Positions 49,401 through 60,969 of a DNA stretch of 64,000 nt are shown here, one piece after another. The DNA comes from Osedax fenrisi (Eukaryota; Annelida; Polychaeta; Sabellida; Siboglinidae), in the NCBI GenBank assembly GCA_964019155.1, contig OZ025240.1, forward strand, positions 84,580,537 through 84,644,536. The letters are read 5' to 3'. The notes under the pieces are model-generated. The model made no database searches and was not told the DNA's origin. It saw only the letters and a list, made by a program, of their open reading frames with translations. How positions within the stretch are numbered: position 1 is the first letter of the stretch; each line of letters opens with the position of its first letter. The translations under genes and the position numbers were made by a program.

Positions 49401-52400
49401 TTTTTGTTTTGGTTTTTTTAAAAACGATAAAAACCAATAACATTTTAAAATTATAAGGTATAATTTATATAATATACATAATATATACTATAATTATTAA
49501 TATGATACTAATTTTAAATGATATAATATTGAAATTAATATATGTTATCTCGCGTGAAAAATATGTTATCCACAGAAAATGATAGTTCTCGTCAGGTTGT
49601 ATTTAATTATAGGAAGAACACAGATATGTTTGGGATACCTATATTAGGTTTATTTAGTTTATTAAAATAACGGAAAGTAAAATAATATCATCAAGTATGT
49701 CAAGGGTTCTAGTGAGAAATGAACCCACAAAGAAGAATAATACAAGAATAATACCATTTGTGAAGTTTGTATTTAAATTAGATAGATTTAAGGTTAATGT
49801 TTAAAATAACAGCCTTCTAACAATGGCATTGATATACAAATATTTCTTTACATTGATGGTTAATAGTTAAATTGATGGCATATAAATACATTTATGTCAA
49901 ATTGACATTGTCAATATACATTTCTATAGAGATAGTTGACAATAGCAAGTTCATGGAATAAACCAGAGTTTTGTAAATATAATACTATATGTATATATAT
50001 GTATATACATATAATATATATTAAGGTATATGATAAGGACGAGTATATATTACTTTGTGGTATCATATATAATAATACGAATATATATATATTTTAGTTA
50101 ATTCAGTTATAAACTACGCCAACTATTTACAATTAGAAAAACATTATATCAAATATTCCACCTTACATTCTACCACATTCTACCATAGTAGTTACCATAC
50201 TACATATATTTATCAATAATTGTATATACAATAATCAAAAAAATCAAATAAACCATGGTTTTTTTGATCAAAAAAACCGAACAACCCTGATTCTTGGTAG
50301 TGTGAATATGATGATATAATATAATGAATACTCCACTTAAACATCATATAACTAACCATATCAACATTATTATTAGAGATATTATTTAAATTTTCATTAT
50401 ATGTGAATAATATTCATATTAACTAAATTTTCACTTTTATTATATAAAAATACAATAAAATAACATGTGTAGACTAATTATTAAAGTCAAATATATGAAA
50501 AAATTATGTTAAAATATAATATTGTTAGCTCTTAAGCTGTTTATAAATGTGTCATTTTCCTTATTTTTTCCACAAGATGTACCCATAATACTTCGTAATA
50601 CTGTACTTCATAGCTATAGCAGTAGATAATGTATGATTATAATAGTAATAATAATTCTAAAGTAAATCATTGCTAAAAGTTTTGTAAAGAAACCGATTAC
50701 ACGTAAATAATGTCATGACAAATATTATTTTAATTACATTATACAATTTAAAAAAATATAAATACACAAATACACAAAAAATGATAAAAATATTCGATTA
50801 ACAACCAATTTGAAATGTTATGTTTTTTATCTTATTTTTAAATTTATTGTAAAAAAATACCTTTTACAAAAAAAATCATATAATACATTTTTTTTAGAAA
50901 AATATTTCAAACACTTATATCTATATATATATATATATATATTGTAGATATACATTATTTATGTTAACTTTGACAAAATAATACAAAAAATATATATATG
51001 TACATTCATAGAAATATATTTATATTTCCCAGAATTTATAATTATTTACTACCATAATAAAAATGTATTATATAATGACCATTTATGGATACAATATGAA
51101 AAAAATGTATAGTTGCTATTATATGAATATTATGGAGTGCATTTAATTTATTTTATTTCTACCCATTATACAATTTCATATATATTCTATGTTAAATGTA
51201 AATGTTCTCTCAGTAGACTAACAATAGATTAATAAAAGATTTATTAAAATAAAATCTATACCTAGGTGAAAACATATGTTATATATGTAGTGTTCATAAA
51301 TTGTATTCTCTCATGAACCGGCCCTTAAGAGGGTATGTCAACCTCACTCAATTGTTGGAATTTACATGTAAATAAATAGGCGATACTTAATTCAACTATA
51401 AATTATGCGTCGGAAAAAATTAAATCGGAATATAGCGAACATTTTCTTATCTATATAAACTAGCGATATAGTTTTACACGTTGACAATATTACATCGACA
51501 CTTCACAGATGACGGGGGTGGTGGGACTTACCGTAAAAGTTACGTTCATCGTGTATCTTATTGTAGGACGGCTTATGTTCAGGTGGAGGGCGCATGGCGG
51601 GGGAGGGTCTATTCTTGCGGAACCCTTCGAGGACGGCACCCTTATCCATGTAACGAGGGTGATCGTTGGGACGCTCGAATCTAGCCACCAGGGTGCGTCC
51701 GCTCATCTGTGTTAGATAGCCGGAGTAGGAGTGGGTGTTCTCGTGTGTATTAACTACACGTATTGGTTACCGGTTCGACGAGTGTATAAGTACTATTGTT
51801 AACGTTGTATAATACATATCGTCATGTGTACGTAGAGTCGAGTATAGTACTGGTAAAACATAATCATATATCGTTGTATTACTGATATATCAATATGCTA
51901 TTGTGGTTTAGTAATCATATATTTGATTAGAAATATACATGTACGATATTAGCATTCGATAAATACATATATTCATGCGTAAATTACGCAGCGTAATATA
52001 TGTTGTATTACTTTGATGGTTAGAGTATCGGTCTTCTATACGCTATTCTGGTGAGCATAACCGATTGAGAATATTAATATCGTATGTAAAATGACTGAAT
52101 TAGTGAACCCCACTATGTTGGTATCTTATTTCATATAGCTATACAATAACAGCACATTATTGTATGAAAACTAAAGAAATGAACGGCATACATTTATAAA
52201 ACAATGGTTACTCACGGTTATATGCACATGTTATGTAATACACGTATGAGTCATGCGTTTACTCGTGTCCTGTACCACGATAGAATGGGATTAGGTCACA
52301 AGCAAGACGGTGTGATAAAAGACAAAACTATACTTCGTAAAATAATAATTGTAAGTAAGTGAATACGTATTAATGTTATTTAATTATATATTTATTTATA

Positions 52401-55400
52401 TATATATATATATACAAACGGAATATCCATCCATGGCATTTAGAATCAACTCGGTGTCGTTAAGGTTATGCGCCTCGATGATACTGCAGGGGGTGGGGTG
52501 AAGGTTATACGGGTTATATAACAGGTTATTAGTTGACTGACGATATATATAGATAGATAAATAGTGTCATTTAAACACTATTTAATTATACAATTATTAT
52601 TATTATTATCTAATTATTATCGGAAAATGATGTTACATCAATACATTGTTATTTCATTATTATTGTATCATTATTGATCTTCCCGAGCGCAGGCGAAGGG
52701 GTCTACATGGACCTATACTAGTACCAGTACAGCGTCGTTATAGTGAAGGCAATGCTACTAACGCTACTCCTATAGGACGATCGTCGATCATGTACATCGA
52801 CACAAAGAACTTGATGTAATCTTTCACTGTAGTACGTTATCGATTAGTACATACACATGATAATAATAGTACTATGTTACTACTTAGTTATTAGTAGAAT
52901 TTTAATTGTTTTCCGTTTTATTGTTTATAATATTAATATGCTTCAATATAATATAGCATATTTTCTGTTGTTGTCTAATTGTAATTTAATTAAATATTAT
53001 ATAAATATTTGTAATTGTATTAAATTAACAATTTAAAAAAACATTTATATTTTATAAATATATTTTACATTATTTGACATTACACGCACCCCTTTATTAA
53101 TATTAATACATATTACATAACCAATCGGTGAAACAAAGAGATATGTTCATTTTTATTATAAATATTATATACTATTATTCTAACACTTAATAATGTAACA
53201 TTATTAATGTTACATTTGTATTCTCATAAAATACCAAATTTCTAGATTACTAAAACATTGTACATATATCACTATTACTCAAGTTCACTAGTTGGCAATG
53301 TTATAACAAATTGTGTTCATTAAACTTGATAACTAAAATTGTGTAACCGAGTCTTTGTTCTTTAGAACTAATTCGTATATCTTATATTTATGATAAATTT
53401 GCAATTTAAGTGTATATAGATTTAATTATCGAGAGCATGCATACATTCTTATATCTAATATCTAATAAAGTGAATATTGAATATTAACAATGAGTAATAT
53501 AAATGTGTACATTTGACAAAAATTACATACATTTATGTTTATATAAACTTAAGTTTGATGTCGATTAGATCCCATTTTATTAAATAAGTTTTATAAATAT
53601 GAAATAAAATGAATATATATGAAATAATATAAGTATATAAGTATATAATAGGTTATCAATATATCTAAAATAAATATATTATTACATTACATATAATGAA
53701 TTTGTTATTAAACTAAATAAACAAAATAAGTTATTAAACTAAATACATATACTACCTTTGGTTCTGATAACATCTTTCAAATCCTTCCATGTGACATCAT
53801 ATGGTATATTAATGATAATGATGGTGTTATTGGTGGGTCTCACAGGGGATCTTGACCTGTCTCTGTCCCTGTGATGATAATGCCATGTTTGGTATTAATA
53901 ATGATGTATTATCAGTAATTATTAATCCTATTTAATTTATATATAATTGTTATTAATAAATCTATATAAATAATATGAGATTTGTTTTATATCTTTATAT
54001 TATTTTAAAAATATATTAGAATAAAGATAGAATAATAATTATCTTTAGATATCTAGAGATAATTGTACAATTGGTGTATATCAGGGTTGTTTGGTTTTTT
54101 CAAATGGGATTTTTCATCGGTTTTTTAAAATGAAAAAAACATTGGTTTTTTCGGTTCATTTGGTTTTTTCAAATTTTATTCCTTAAATTGTATATAAATA
54201 TAATAGTACTACATAGTATTATTAATACTGTATTAATATTGATTATATTATAATAATTATCTATATAATATACTATATGGCTCCTTTTATGTTTCTCTAT
54301 TGCTTCTAATTATAATTTCTATAGAAAATGAAATTATATGAATGAAAATATAATATACATAGATGAAAAGACTATGTCTATGATAATATATTATATAATA
54401 TGAATTTCATATTATGAAATATTATCAAAGTTTGAACTTTGCTGTCTAGACTTTATAGACCAAAATTTAACTCAGCTCTACTAAAACAAGCAGGTGGAAG
54501 CTAAATATGCCTATTGAAACGCGATGGAATACGCTTGCTGATAGTATCGAGAGATATTTAAATAATTGGACGATATTATTTAATATATGAGAAGATAAAA
54601 AGGAGGACATTAGTAAAGATATTATTACAAAAATATCCAATATTGTGTTGAAAAGAAGTGCGGATGATAAGCTAAAAATAATGAAACCAATTGCTATATA
54701 CTTAGAAATGCTACAGAGAGATTCAACACAAATTTCAGATGTTATAAGAATCTGGAAAGATCTAATTAATGATGTAACAAATATTATAGATGATGATCAA
54801 ATAATCACGCCATACCATATGTTGATGTTGATGACATCTTTAAAATAATTGAATCCTTAAGGGGACGCGATACCATTGATTTTTTCGAGAAAAAAAAATT
54901 GAATTTCAAATTTTTTTAATGTAAAATTATAATATTTCAAATATTATCTTTAAAATGGTGTTTAAATTATGTTCATTACATTATTCATTTTGTTTATATT
55001 ATATTATTTGTACCTGTATAATCATATTGTTTATATTCATATATTATATTTGAAACTTGATTTACTCAGAATAATTATTTGTGACCAATCATGCTGACAT
55101 AACTAGTATTAATTTATGTACAATTGAATATTTTTTCTTAATTTTTTCAATATAACTATATAAAACCTGTAAGATTAAAGTTATGTGTCAAAATTAAAAA
55201 ATATTTATTTAAAAAATTTTAATTAGCAAATTAGTTGGAAAATTAACATTTTTTATCAGATATTTCAATTATTTTTTTTAGAAACGTATAACAAAGATTT
55301 GTAAACATCTATAAATTTCAACATATAATATAAAAATATGGAATATTATTAATAGATTAAAAAAAAAAAGTGAATATTTTTTGAGTTAATAGATTTCTAA

Positions 55401-58400
55401 AAATAGCATTTTTTCGTATCTTTTACATGTAAACCAAACGATGGTATCGCGTCCCCTTAATGACAGCTAAAGGTTCTAGTGCTGGGGTAGAATGTGTTCA
55501 TATTTTGGTCTAGTTCAGTCAAAGTTAAGTAACATACTTGGAAATGAGAAGGCTGGAAAACTTGTATATTTATTCAAACATTTTAATAGTTGATATCATA
55601 AGCATATGCTTAATTTATTGTTAATTAATTAATATGTTTGTATGTTACGTTATTATCTATACGTTATACCGAAATAATTGAAAAACCGAAATAACATGAA
55701 AAAACCAATAAACCGGTTTTTTCGAGAGAAAAAAAAAACAAAAAATATTAAATATAGAAATATTATTCATTAATGTAGATGAATAATTAATTAATTAAAC
55801 TATTAATAAACCTATATTTATTTAGTATGTTATTATATCAGATATGGTATGTGCAGGGATGACAAAAACCCAAAAAATATAAAATATGTTGCTGTGGTTT
55901 TTTTGGTTATTGTGGTTTTTCATAAAAAAATTAAAAGGTATAAAATGAATAATAAAAGTATAATTTATTATACAAATAGTTTATTATTAATTTATTGTAT
56001 AATATATAAAAATGAATAATATTAATTTAAGGCTATGTACGGATATTGAAATAAATTAATTTATCAATTTTTTTTATGATTGAATTCAAATATTTAATAT
56101 TTTAAATTTTTTAATATTTTAAATTTTTGAATATAAATATTACGTTTAAGTATTAAAAAAAGCATTTTAAAACATGTACTTTAAACATTTCAACGAAAAA
56201 TAGCTAGAGAAAAATATGTAATTCGAATAAAATATTAACTTTTTCAATTAGACATTTATAAGGTTATATTTTACCGATTTTAGCATTCATTTTGAGTAAT
56301 ATATTCTGCAAATACATATACGTCAAAGGTTATATTTATATCAATAGTTTCATAGGTCGAGTAAGAATGACATGTATTAATTTATAGCATTATTTTGTTG
56401 AAGGCATTTATTTTTATTTAATATTGTATCTCGAAGAAAATCTGCTGTACGAGCACAAATTGAAAACTATAGGAAATGTCAGGTATTGACAAATCATCAT
56501 ATTCGGCTGGGAAATTCTAAATTTATGAATAAGTATATATTTATAAACTAATTATTTTGAAATCGTTGTTATATATCAATTATTTTATAAATAATTACAA
56601 ATATTTAAAAAAAAACTTTAAAGTTGATTATCTCAGAATAATTTTTTTTTTTTAAATTACTACTACTCTGTAAATAATTTACCGATTTCAATAATGTTTT
56701 CAGAGAATTTATATTATATAACAATACATAATAATCACTATACAAATTTTTAACAAATTAAAAAAAAGTGTAAAAAAGATGGCCAGAAATGACAACATTT
56801 TTAACAACAAATTATTTGACTATCCCCAAAAAAATGTGAAATTTTATATAGTGATTTTTGCAGATCAATATTCACTAAATAAGTTACAATTTATTTTATG
56901 TCGATTCATTAATTATAGAATGAGAAGTAGTTTTTAGCATTAGGGTATTATTCCCTATTCTTATACATTAGACAACCCATACTACTGTACATAGCCTTAA
57001 TATATTAAAACAGTGATATAAAAATCATAAAAATACCTTATTTTTAAAAGGTTAATATTTTTTATTGTATTAGTTTTTATGTAATTGTATTCTATAGAAT
57101 TGTAATACAATATTTTTTTTATTGAATCAATTTCTATGAAATTGTATTTTTATTGAATTTTAATTGTTTTCTATTGAATTAAAATGTCATGAAAAATATT
57201 ATATTTATTCTATAGAATTTGATTTTAAAAGTAATACAATGGAGGTAATACTACTTATTATATTCATATTTTAATATTATATACATTTTATAATATTATT
57301 TATATATTTTCTTAAAATCTAGAATTAGTTGCATTAGTTAATAGATATATTATATTATCAGAGATGGGCAAATTTCAAAAAAAATCTATATTAGATACTG
57401 ATAAAATATTTTGGATAATTTATATAATAGATACTGCTACTGATATTTTTAGAAACTTTATAATATATACTGATACCGATACAGGTATTTAGATACTTTT
57501 TTATAAAATAAATTATAATTACATTTATATATATTTATTATAGACATTTTAAATTTATTTTATTATAAAATCATTATAGTAAATTATACTAAATTCATTT
57601 AAATAAAATATTTAATCATAGCAAAGTATAACTATATAGGATAAACCTACAATATAAACGAAATAATAATAATATAATGAATATAAAATAATAATAATAA
57701 TATAATACAAATTAAAATAAATGAGAATTGGATTTTAATATTACCAGATTGCTAAAATTTAAATCTGTCTAAAACACCTCTTTTCGGGTTATTGATTTGC
57801 CCACATATGAAAAAAGCCTCTCTACAGGTGCAGAAAAAGGAAATTGTGTATTAAATTTAATAAATATTTGTTTAATTAAATCATTACTATGAATTTGTTC
57901 TATGCTGTTATTATCTGATTTTAGAAATAGATCAAGTGGATTTTCTTTATAAATATTTTCATTTTTTTCAAATTGAAAAAAAATTTTCTCGTCATCAATA
58001 TCTACATTGTTATCTTCATTGACTGTATGTTTATCTATAGAAAGTAATGCTTTATTTAGCAAACCTTTAACTTTTAAATGAATGTGTTCGTTATTAAATT
58101 ATTTTTTAATTTTTATCCATTTCAATTTGAAATATGGATGGATTAAATTTGGATTAGATTTGGATTAAATATGGATGCAAGCGCAACTATTCTCCCTTAT
58201 AATAGAAAGTTACCCAAACTTATAAAAAGTAACATAGAACTGAGTGGACCAGGAATGGTGCCATTAGAGATAGTTGGAATGTTTACGGCCGAAATGACGT
58301 ACAAAGAAAGTACAATAAGAGAAAATATCTACGTATTAAAAAACCAACACTGGTTTATTATCGAGAAACATGTCCATTAAATTAGGACTAATAAAACTAA

Positions 58401-59658
58401 TAGGAGAAGTTCACCCACACAAAGAAGTATTTGAAAGACTTGGGAAATTGAAAAGAAAATATAAAATCCATATCAATAGGAATGTGAAACCATATTCTAT
58501 CTATGTACCAATACATTTACAAGCTCGAATTAAGGAAGTAGCTGAAAGAGCTGTAAAAACGATGAAGAGTATTCTAGAAAAAGAAGAAGATCCCAATCTA
58601 GGACAACCATCATACAGAAGTACACCACTTAGCTTGGGAAGATCACCAGCAGAACTTCTGATGAACAGAAAATTACGAACTACAGTAATTGATCTTAAAT
58701 TAGATAATTACATGAATAAAGAAGATCACTGTATATTTAGGGACAAGAACGAAAATAAGAAATTAGAAATCAAAAGAAACAGAGACAATAAGTATACTAA
58801 AAACTTACGAAAGATAGAAGACGGGGAAGATGTATACATTAGGGACCTAGATAGAATGGCAACCGTTATCAACACAACACCAGAGAGTACAAGATCTTAT
58901 AATCTCAGAACGGAGAAACAGGATGTGAGAAGGAATAGATGCCAGCTCATACCCACGAATGGATCTACATACACCACTAGATCAGGAAGGCATGTAAAAC
59001 CTCCATATCGCCTTATAGAGGCTTAGTTTAAAACTAAGCACACAAATGGGTGGTAGAAATATTATTTTATACGTAATGTTATTTATTATATTGTTATACT
59101 TATATTGTCAATTAATTATTATTATTATATATTATAATGCTTATATTATATACTTAGTAGAGGGATGTAGTAATATTGAATACGCCTACTATACATATAT
59201 AGCGTGACTAAGCCACGCCCATTACAAATGACTTACAAGACTTACTTACTAATTAATGCACGACTAATAAACACCTATACATAAATATATATATATATAT
59301 ATTATCTATCATAATACACGATACGAGATACGGCACTTCCAGATAAGGTTAGTCACGTATATATGTATAGTAGGCTATATTAACTCATATTCAATATCAT
59401 AAATACTACAGTATACTATTAATTTAATAATTAAAAGAAAAATTAAAAGAAAATTAAAATATCCTATTCCTCAATATCCGTAATTCTGTTGTGTATATTT
59501 CAATATTCTAAATCATATAGTATATGTGAGTATAAGAAATATATACTTCGAATATATTTGTATAAACTACTACCACAAGCGCCAGCCGCGTCGCTTTAGT
59601 ACAGATATATTAATTATTTTTAGAAAATATTATAATTGTTAACTATACAAATATTAAT

Positions 59659-59709
<51 letters not shown>

Positions 59710-59991
59710 GTAAGTTATGCAAGACATGTGGATTTTATATAAAAATACAATTAAATATATATTTTATATAATCAAAAACTTAAAATCAAATTAAATTAAA
59801 TGATACAAATAAAAAATGCGTGTAAATATATAAAATCAAATAAATTATATTATAATAGATCGCAAATATTAAAAATAATACAAAAAGGATAAGTATATAT
59901 TTAGTTAATAAAATATTAAATAATAATTCAGTTACCTATGAGATTGTGGTAATATAGGAGAAGAAGCATCTAATTCAATAACATCGTCCAT
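43433..59991 (-). CDS. HNRNPM: hnRNP M / MYEF2 homologue, three RRMs, 12 coding exons, 3' end possibly incomplete
   Basis: RNA-binding protein of the hnRNP M family (pre-mRNA binding and splicing in the nucleus). Exons in transcript order: 59936-59991, 53756-53868, 52763-52826, 52420-52483, 51532-51706, 48345-48448, 47971-48124, 46814-46912, 46617-46673, 44266-44866, 43827-43893, 43433-43591; sum 1713 nt, phases consistent. RRM1 is in exons 2-5 (IIIINIPYDVTWKDLKDVI ... GRTLVARFE). RRM2 is in exons 6-8 (KIYVGNLSYEIDEEKLREVF, GKSRGFGTITY, AIQAISMFNGQ; the last is a strong family signature). Exon 10 is a Gly/Ser/Arg/Tyr-rich linker in place of the Met/Arg-rich repeats of vertebrate hnRNP M. RRM3 is in exons 11-12 (SIIVTNLPMNITWLDLRSKF). 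The frame stops right after helix 2 of RRM3 (AEKAVGILYA), so beta-4 is missing; a GTGATA donor overlaps the stop, so a further exon may exist. Exon 1 lies 6 kb upstream and is supported by its phase and by the junction into an RD/RS run. Confidence 0.88.
44981..46285. mobile_element. Possible hAT-like element in HNRNPM intron 9
   Basis: CAGTGTTGG(TC)CGATTT at the left and CAGGGTTAAAGTCAGATTT (inverted) at the right, 1.3 kb apart. The ends resemble hAT termini but no direct target duplication is visible: the flanks are inverted (ATATAGAT / ATCTATAT). Confidence 0.35.
49040..50289. mobile_element. hAT-like element with 8-bp duplication ATTCTTGG, 1250 bp
   Basis: CAGGGTTGTTGG at the left and CCGAACAACCCTG at the right, flanked by perfect ATTCTTGG (49032-49039, 50290-50297). 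It lies in HNRNPM intron 5. It is non-autonomous, contains a second left-end-like start near 49380 and a strong hairpin at 49199-49306. Confidence 0.85.
49199..49306. repeat. Near-perfect hairpin inside the hAT-like element
   Basis: Arms of about 45-49 bases with one mismatch: GATAGAATTTACTGAATTGT on the left is mirrored by ACAATTCAGTAAATTCTATC on the right, around a loop of about 10 bases. The related copy near 36150 lacks it, so it looks inserted. Confidence 0.85.
54507..54848 (+). pseudogene. hAT transposase, middle part, one in-frame stop
   Basis: The frame has ETRWNTLADSIERYLNNW (the hAT RWNS-type motif followed by a long helix), then a TGA at 54588-54590, then a helical stretch ending ISDVIRIWKDLINDV. 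The family core and C-terminal dimerisation region are absent. It is too decayed to be active. Confidence 0.6.
54857..55460. mobile_element. TTAA-target element B, 604 bp
   Basis: TTAA GGGGACGCGATACCAT with an exact inverted match at the right end. ATCTTTTACATGTAAACC lies just inside the right end. It has inserted next to the hAT transposase remnant in HNRNPM intron 1. Confidence 0.8.
57359..58062 (-). pseudogene. hAT transposase C-terminal fragment with its 3' terminus
   Basis: On the minus strand the frame (57769-58062) ends in FSAPVERLFSYVGKSITRK, the hAT C-terminal dimerisation signature. A TAG then interrupts it where the family normally reads through; similarity resumes for about 15 residues (DLNFSNLVILKSN). 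CAGAGATGGGCAAATTT at 57359 fits the hAT 3' terminal repeat. The 5' part is missing; the gypsy remnant begins about 100 bases further on. Confidence 0.65.
58171..59026 (+). pseudogene. Ty3/gypsy pol remnant, internally deleted and frameshifted
   Basis: Two overlapping frames (58171-58380 and 58370-59026) belong to one damaged polyprotein. The first resembles the C-terminal part of an aspartic protease (PLEIVGMFTAEMTYK). The second starts like the linker before reverse transcriptase (LGKLKRKYKIH) and passes directly into the integrase C-terminal region (AERAVKTMKSIL, RSPAELLMNRKLRT), with a basic tail (TRSGRHVKPP). Reverse transcriptase, RNase H and the integrase core are missing. A frameshift lies at an A-run near 58338. 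It sits in HNRNPM intron 1, opposite strand. A transposon remnant, not a working gene. Confidence 0.75.
59166..59410 (+). repeat. Probable 3' LTR of the gypsy remnant
   Basis: It starts TGTAGT and ends ACTACA (6-bp inverted ends), preceded by the short purine tract AGAGGGA and containing AATAAA at 59266-59271. A 5' LTR was not found, so this rests on position and end structure. Confidence 0.5.
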
Positions 59992-60788
59992 TTTACCAAA
60001 TAATATTTAATGATAAACAATAATTCCTAATTGCAATAATTATTAGCCACAGATAATAGAATGAAGATCGGATTTTTAATTACTATTATATTAGTGTAAA
60101 ATATAATTTATCCAATGGTAACCTTAATACATTTTCTTAAAAATAAATTATTTATAAAAATAGTGTAAATATATTATTGGTATTCAATGATTAACTTTAT
60201 TGTATATTATATTATATTTATATTTAACGAATTTTAAACGTATTATTTAGAAGCTATTATCATATACTTTTTAAAAGAGATTTGTTTAAATAGATATATA
60301 TATATATATATATAAAGATAAATGCCTACATGATAAATATAATAAAATTAGTTAAATTTTTAAATGTATGAATTAAGTTCACGGGCTTTAGTTATAAAAC
60401 TAACCAATAATAACTAAATATATCTATTCGCTATATATAATGTGTTTCCGCATTAAACTAGGCCTATTTTATTAAATAAAAGAAAAATTGTGTTCCAAAC
60501 ACAATATTGTATAGGCTTCATTGTATATCACTTCGGGAAATATTGCACCTACAAAAAACAGAAAAATGAAACCAAATCATAGATATCAAACAAATCCAAT
60601 ATATTAATGCCCACATACACACATATATATATATTAAATATTATATATAACGCATATGTTGTGCCTATATGTATCTATAGATTCATGTAGTACGTATTAT
60701 CCGGGCGTATTATGCGTATTTAGGCGTATTATGATAGTTTAGTTTTAATTGCACGCATGTGTTATTATCTTCCAAGGTACCATGTTAC

Positions 60789-60807
60789 CAAAGCCCTTTG
60801 GGCTTTG
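60789..60807. mobile_element. 19-bp perfect palindrome with 7-bp target duplication
   Basis: CAAAGCCCTTTGGGCTTTG is flanked on both sides by ATGTTAC (60782-60788, 60808-60814). The ends and duplication length match the CAAAG...CTTTG family. Confidence 0.6.
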
Positions 60808-60882
60808 ATGTTACTATGTTATCACTATAATATATATGTAACTATATTTAATGATATGTAATATATAATAATATACTAATAC

Positions 60883-60898
60883 CAAGGACATGACCTTG
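60883..60898. mobile_element. 16-bp near-palindrome with 7-bp target duplication
   Basis: CAAGGACATGACCTTG is flanked on both sides by CTAATAC (60876-60882, 60899-60905). Related but non-palindromic strings (AGGTCGAGCTTGCTAA near 17886; AGGTCAAGCTTGCT near 47580) occur elsewhere. Confidence 0.5.
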
Positions 60899-60920
60899 CT
60901 AATACGGTATTTGTATATAT

Positions 60921-60969
60921 CATCGATGTAAATAAAAGTTTTTACTTTTCAACTTTATTTACATCGATG
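60921..60969. mobile_element. 49-bp CATCGATG mini-element with 8-bp target duplication
   Basis: CATCGATGTAAATAAA and its inverse TTTATTTACATCGATG with a short centre, flanked by GTATATAT on both sides (60913-60920, 60970-60977). The ends resemble the hAT-like MITE at 27061-27528. Confidence 0.7.

Larger units (their letters stand above)
54082..55735 (+). mobile_element. Decayed hAT element of the CAGGGTTGTT family
   Basis: Left end CAGGGTTGTTTGGTTTTTT, then GGTTTTTTC repeats, a transposase fragment (54507-54848), an inserted TTAA element (54857-55460), and GGTTTTTTCG-type subterminal repeats near 55660-55735. The CAACCCTG right end is lost. Confidence 0.55.

Noticed and set aside
52010..52070. 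tRNA-like string (TGGTTAGAGTATCGGTCTTC)
   Set aside because: No matching acceptor stem or B box at the right distance; at most a decayed SINE head.
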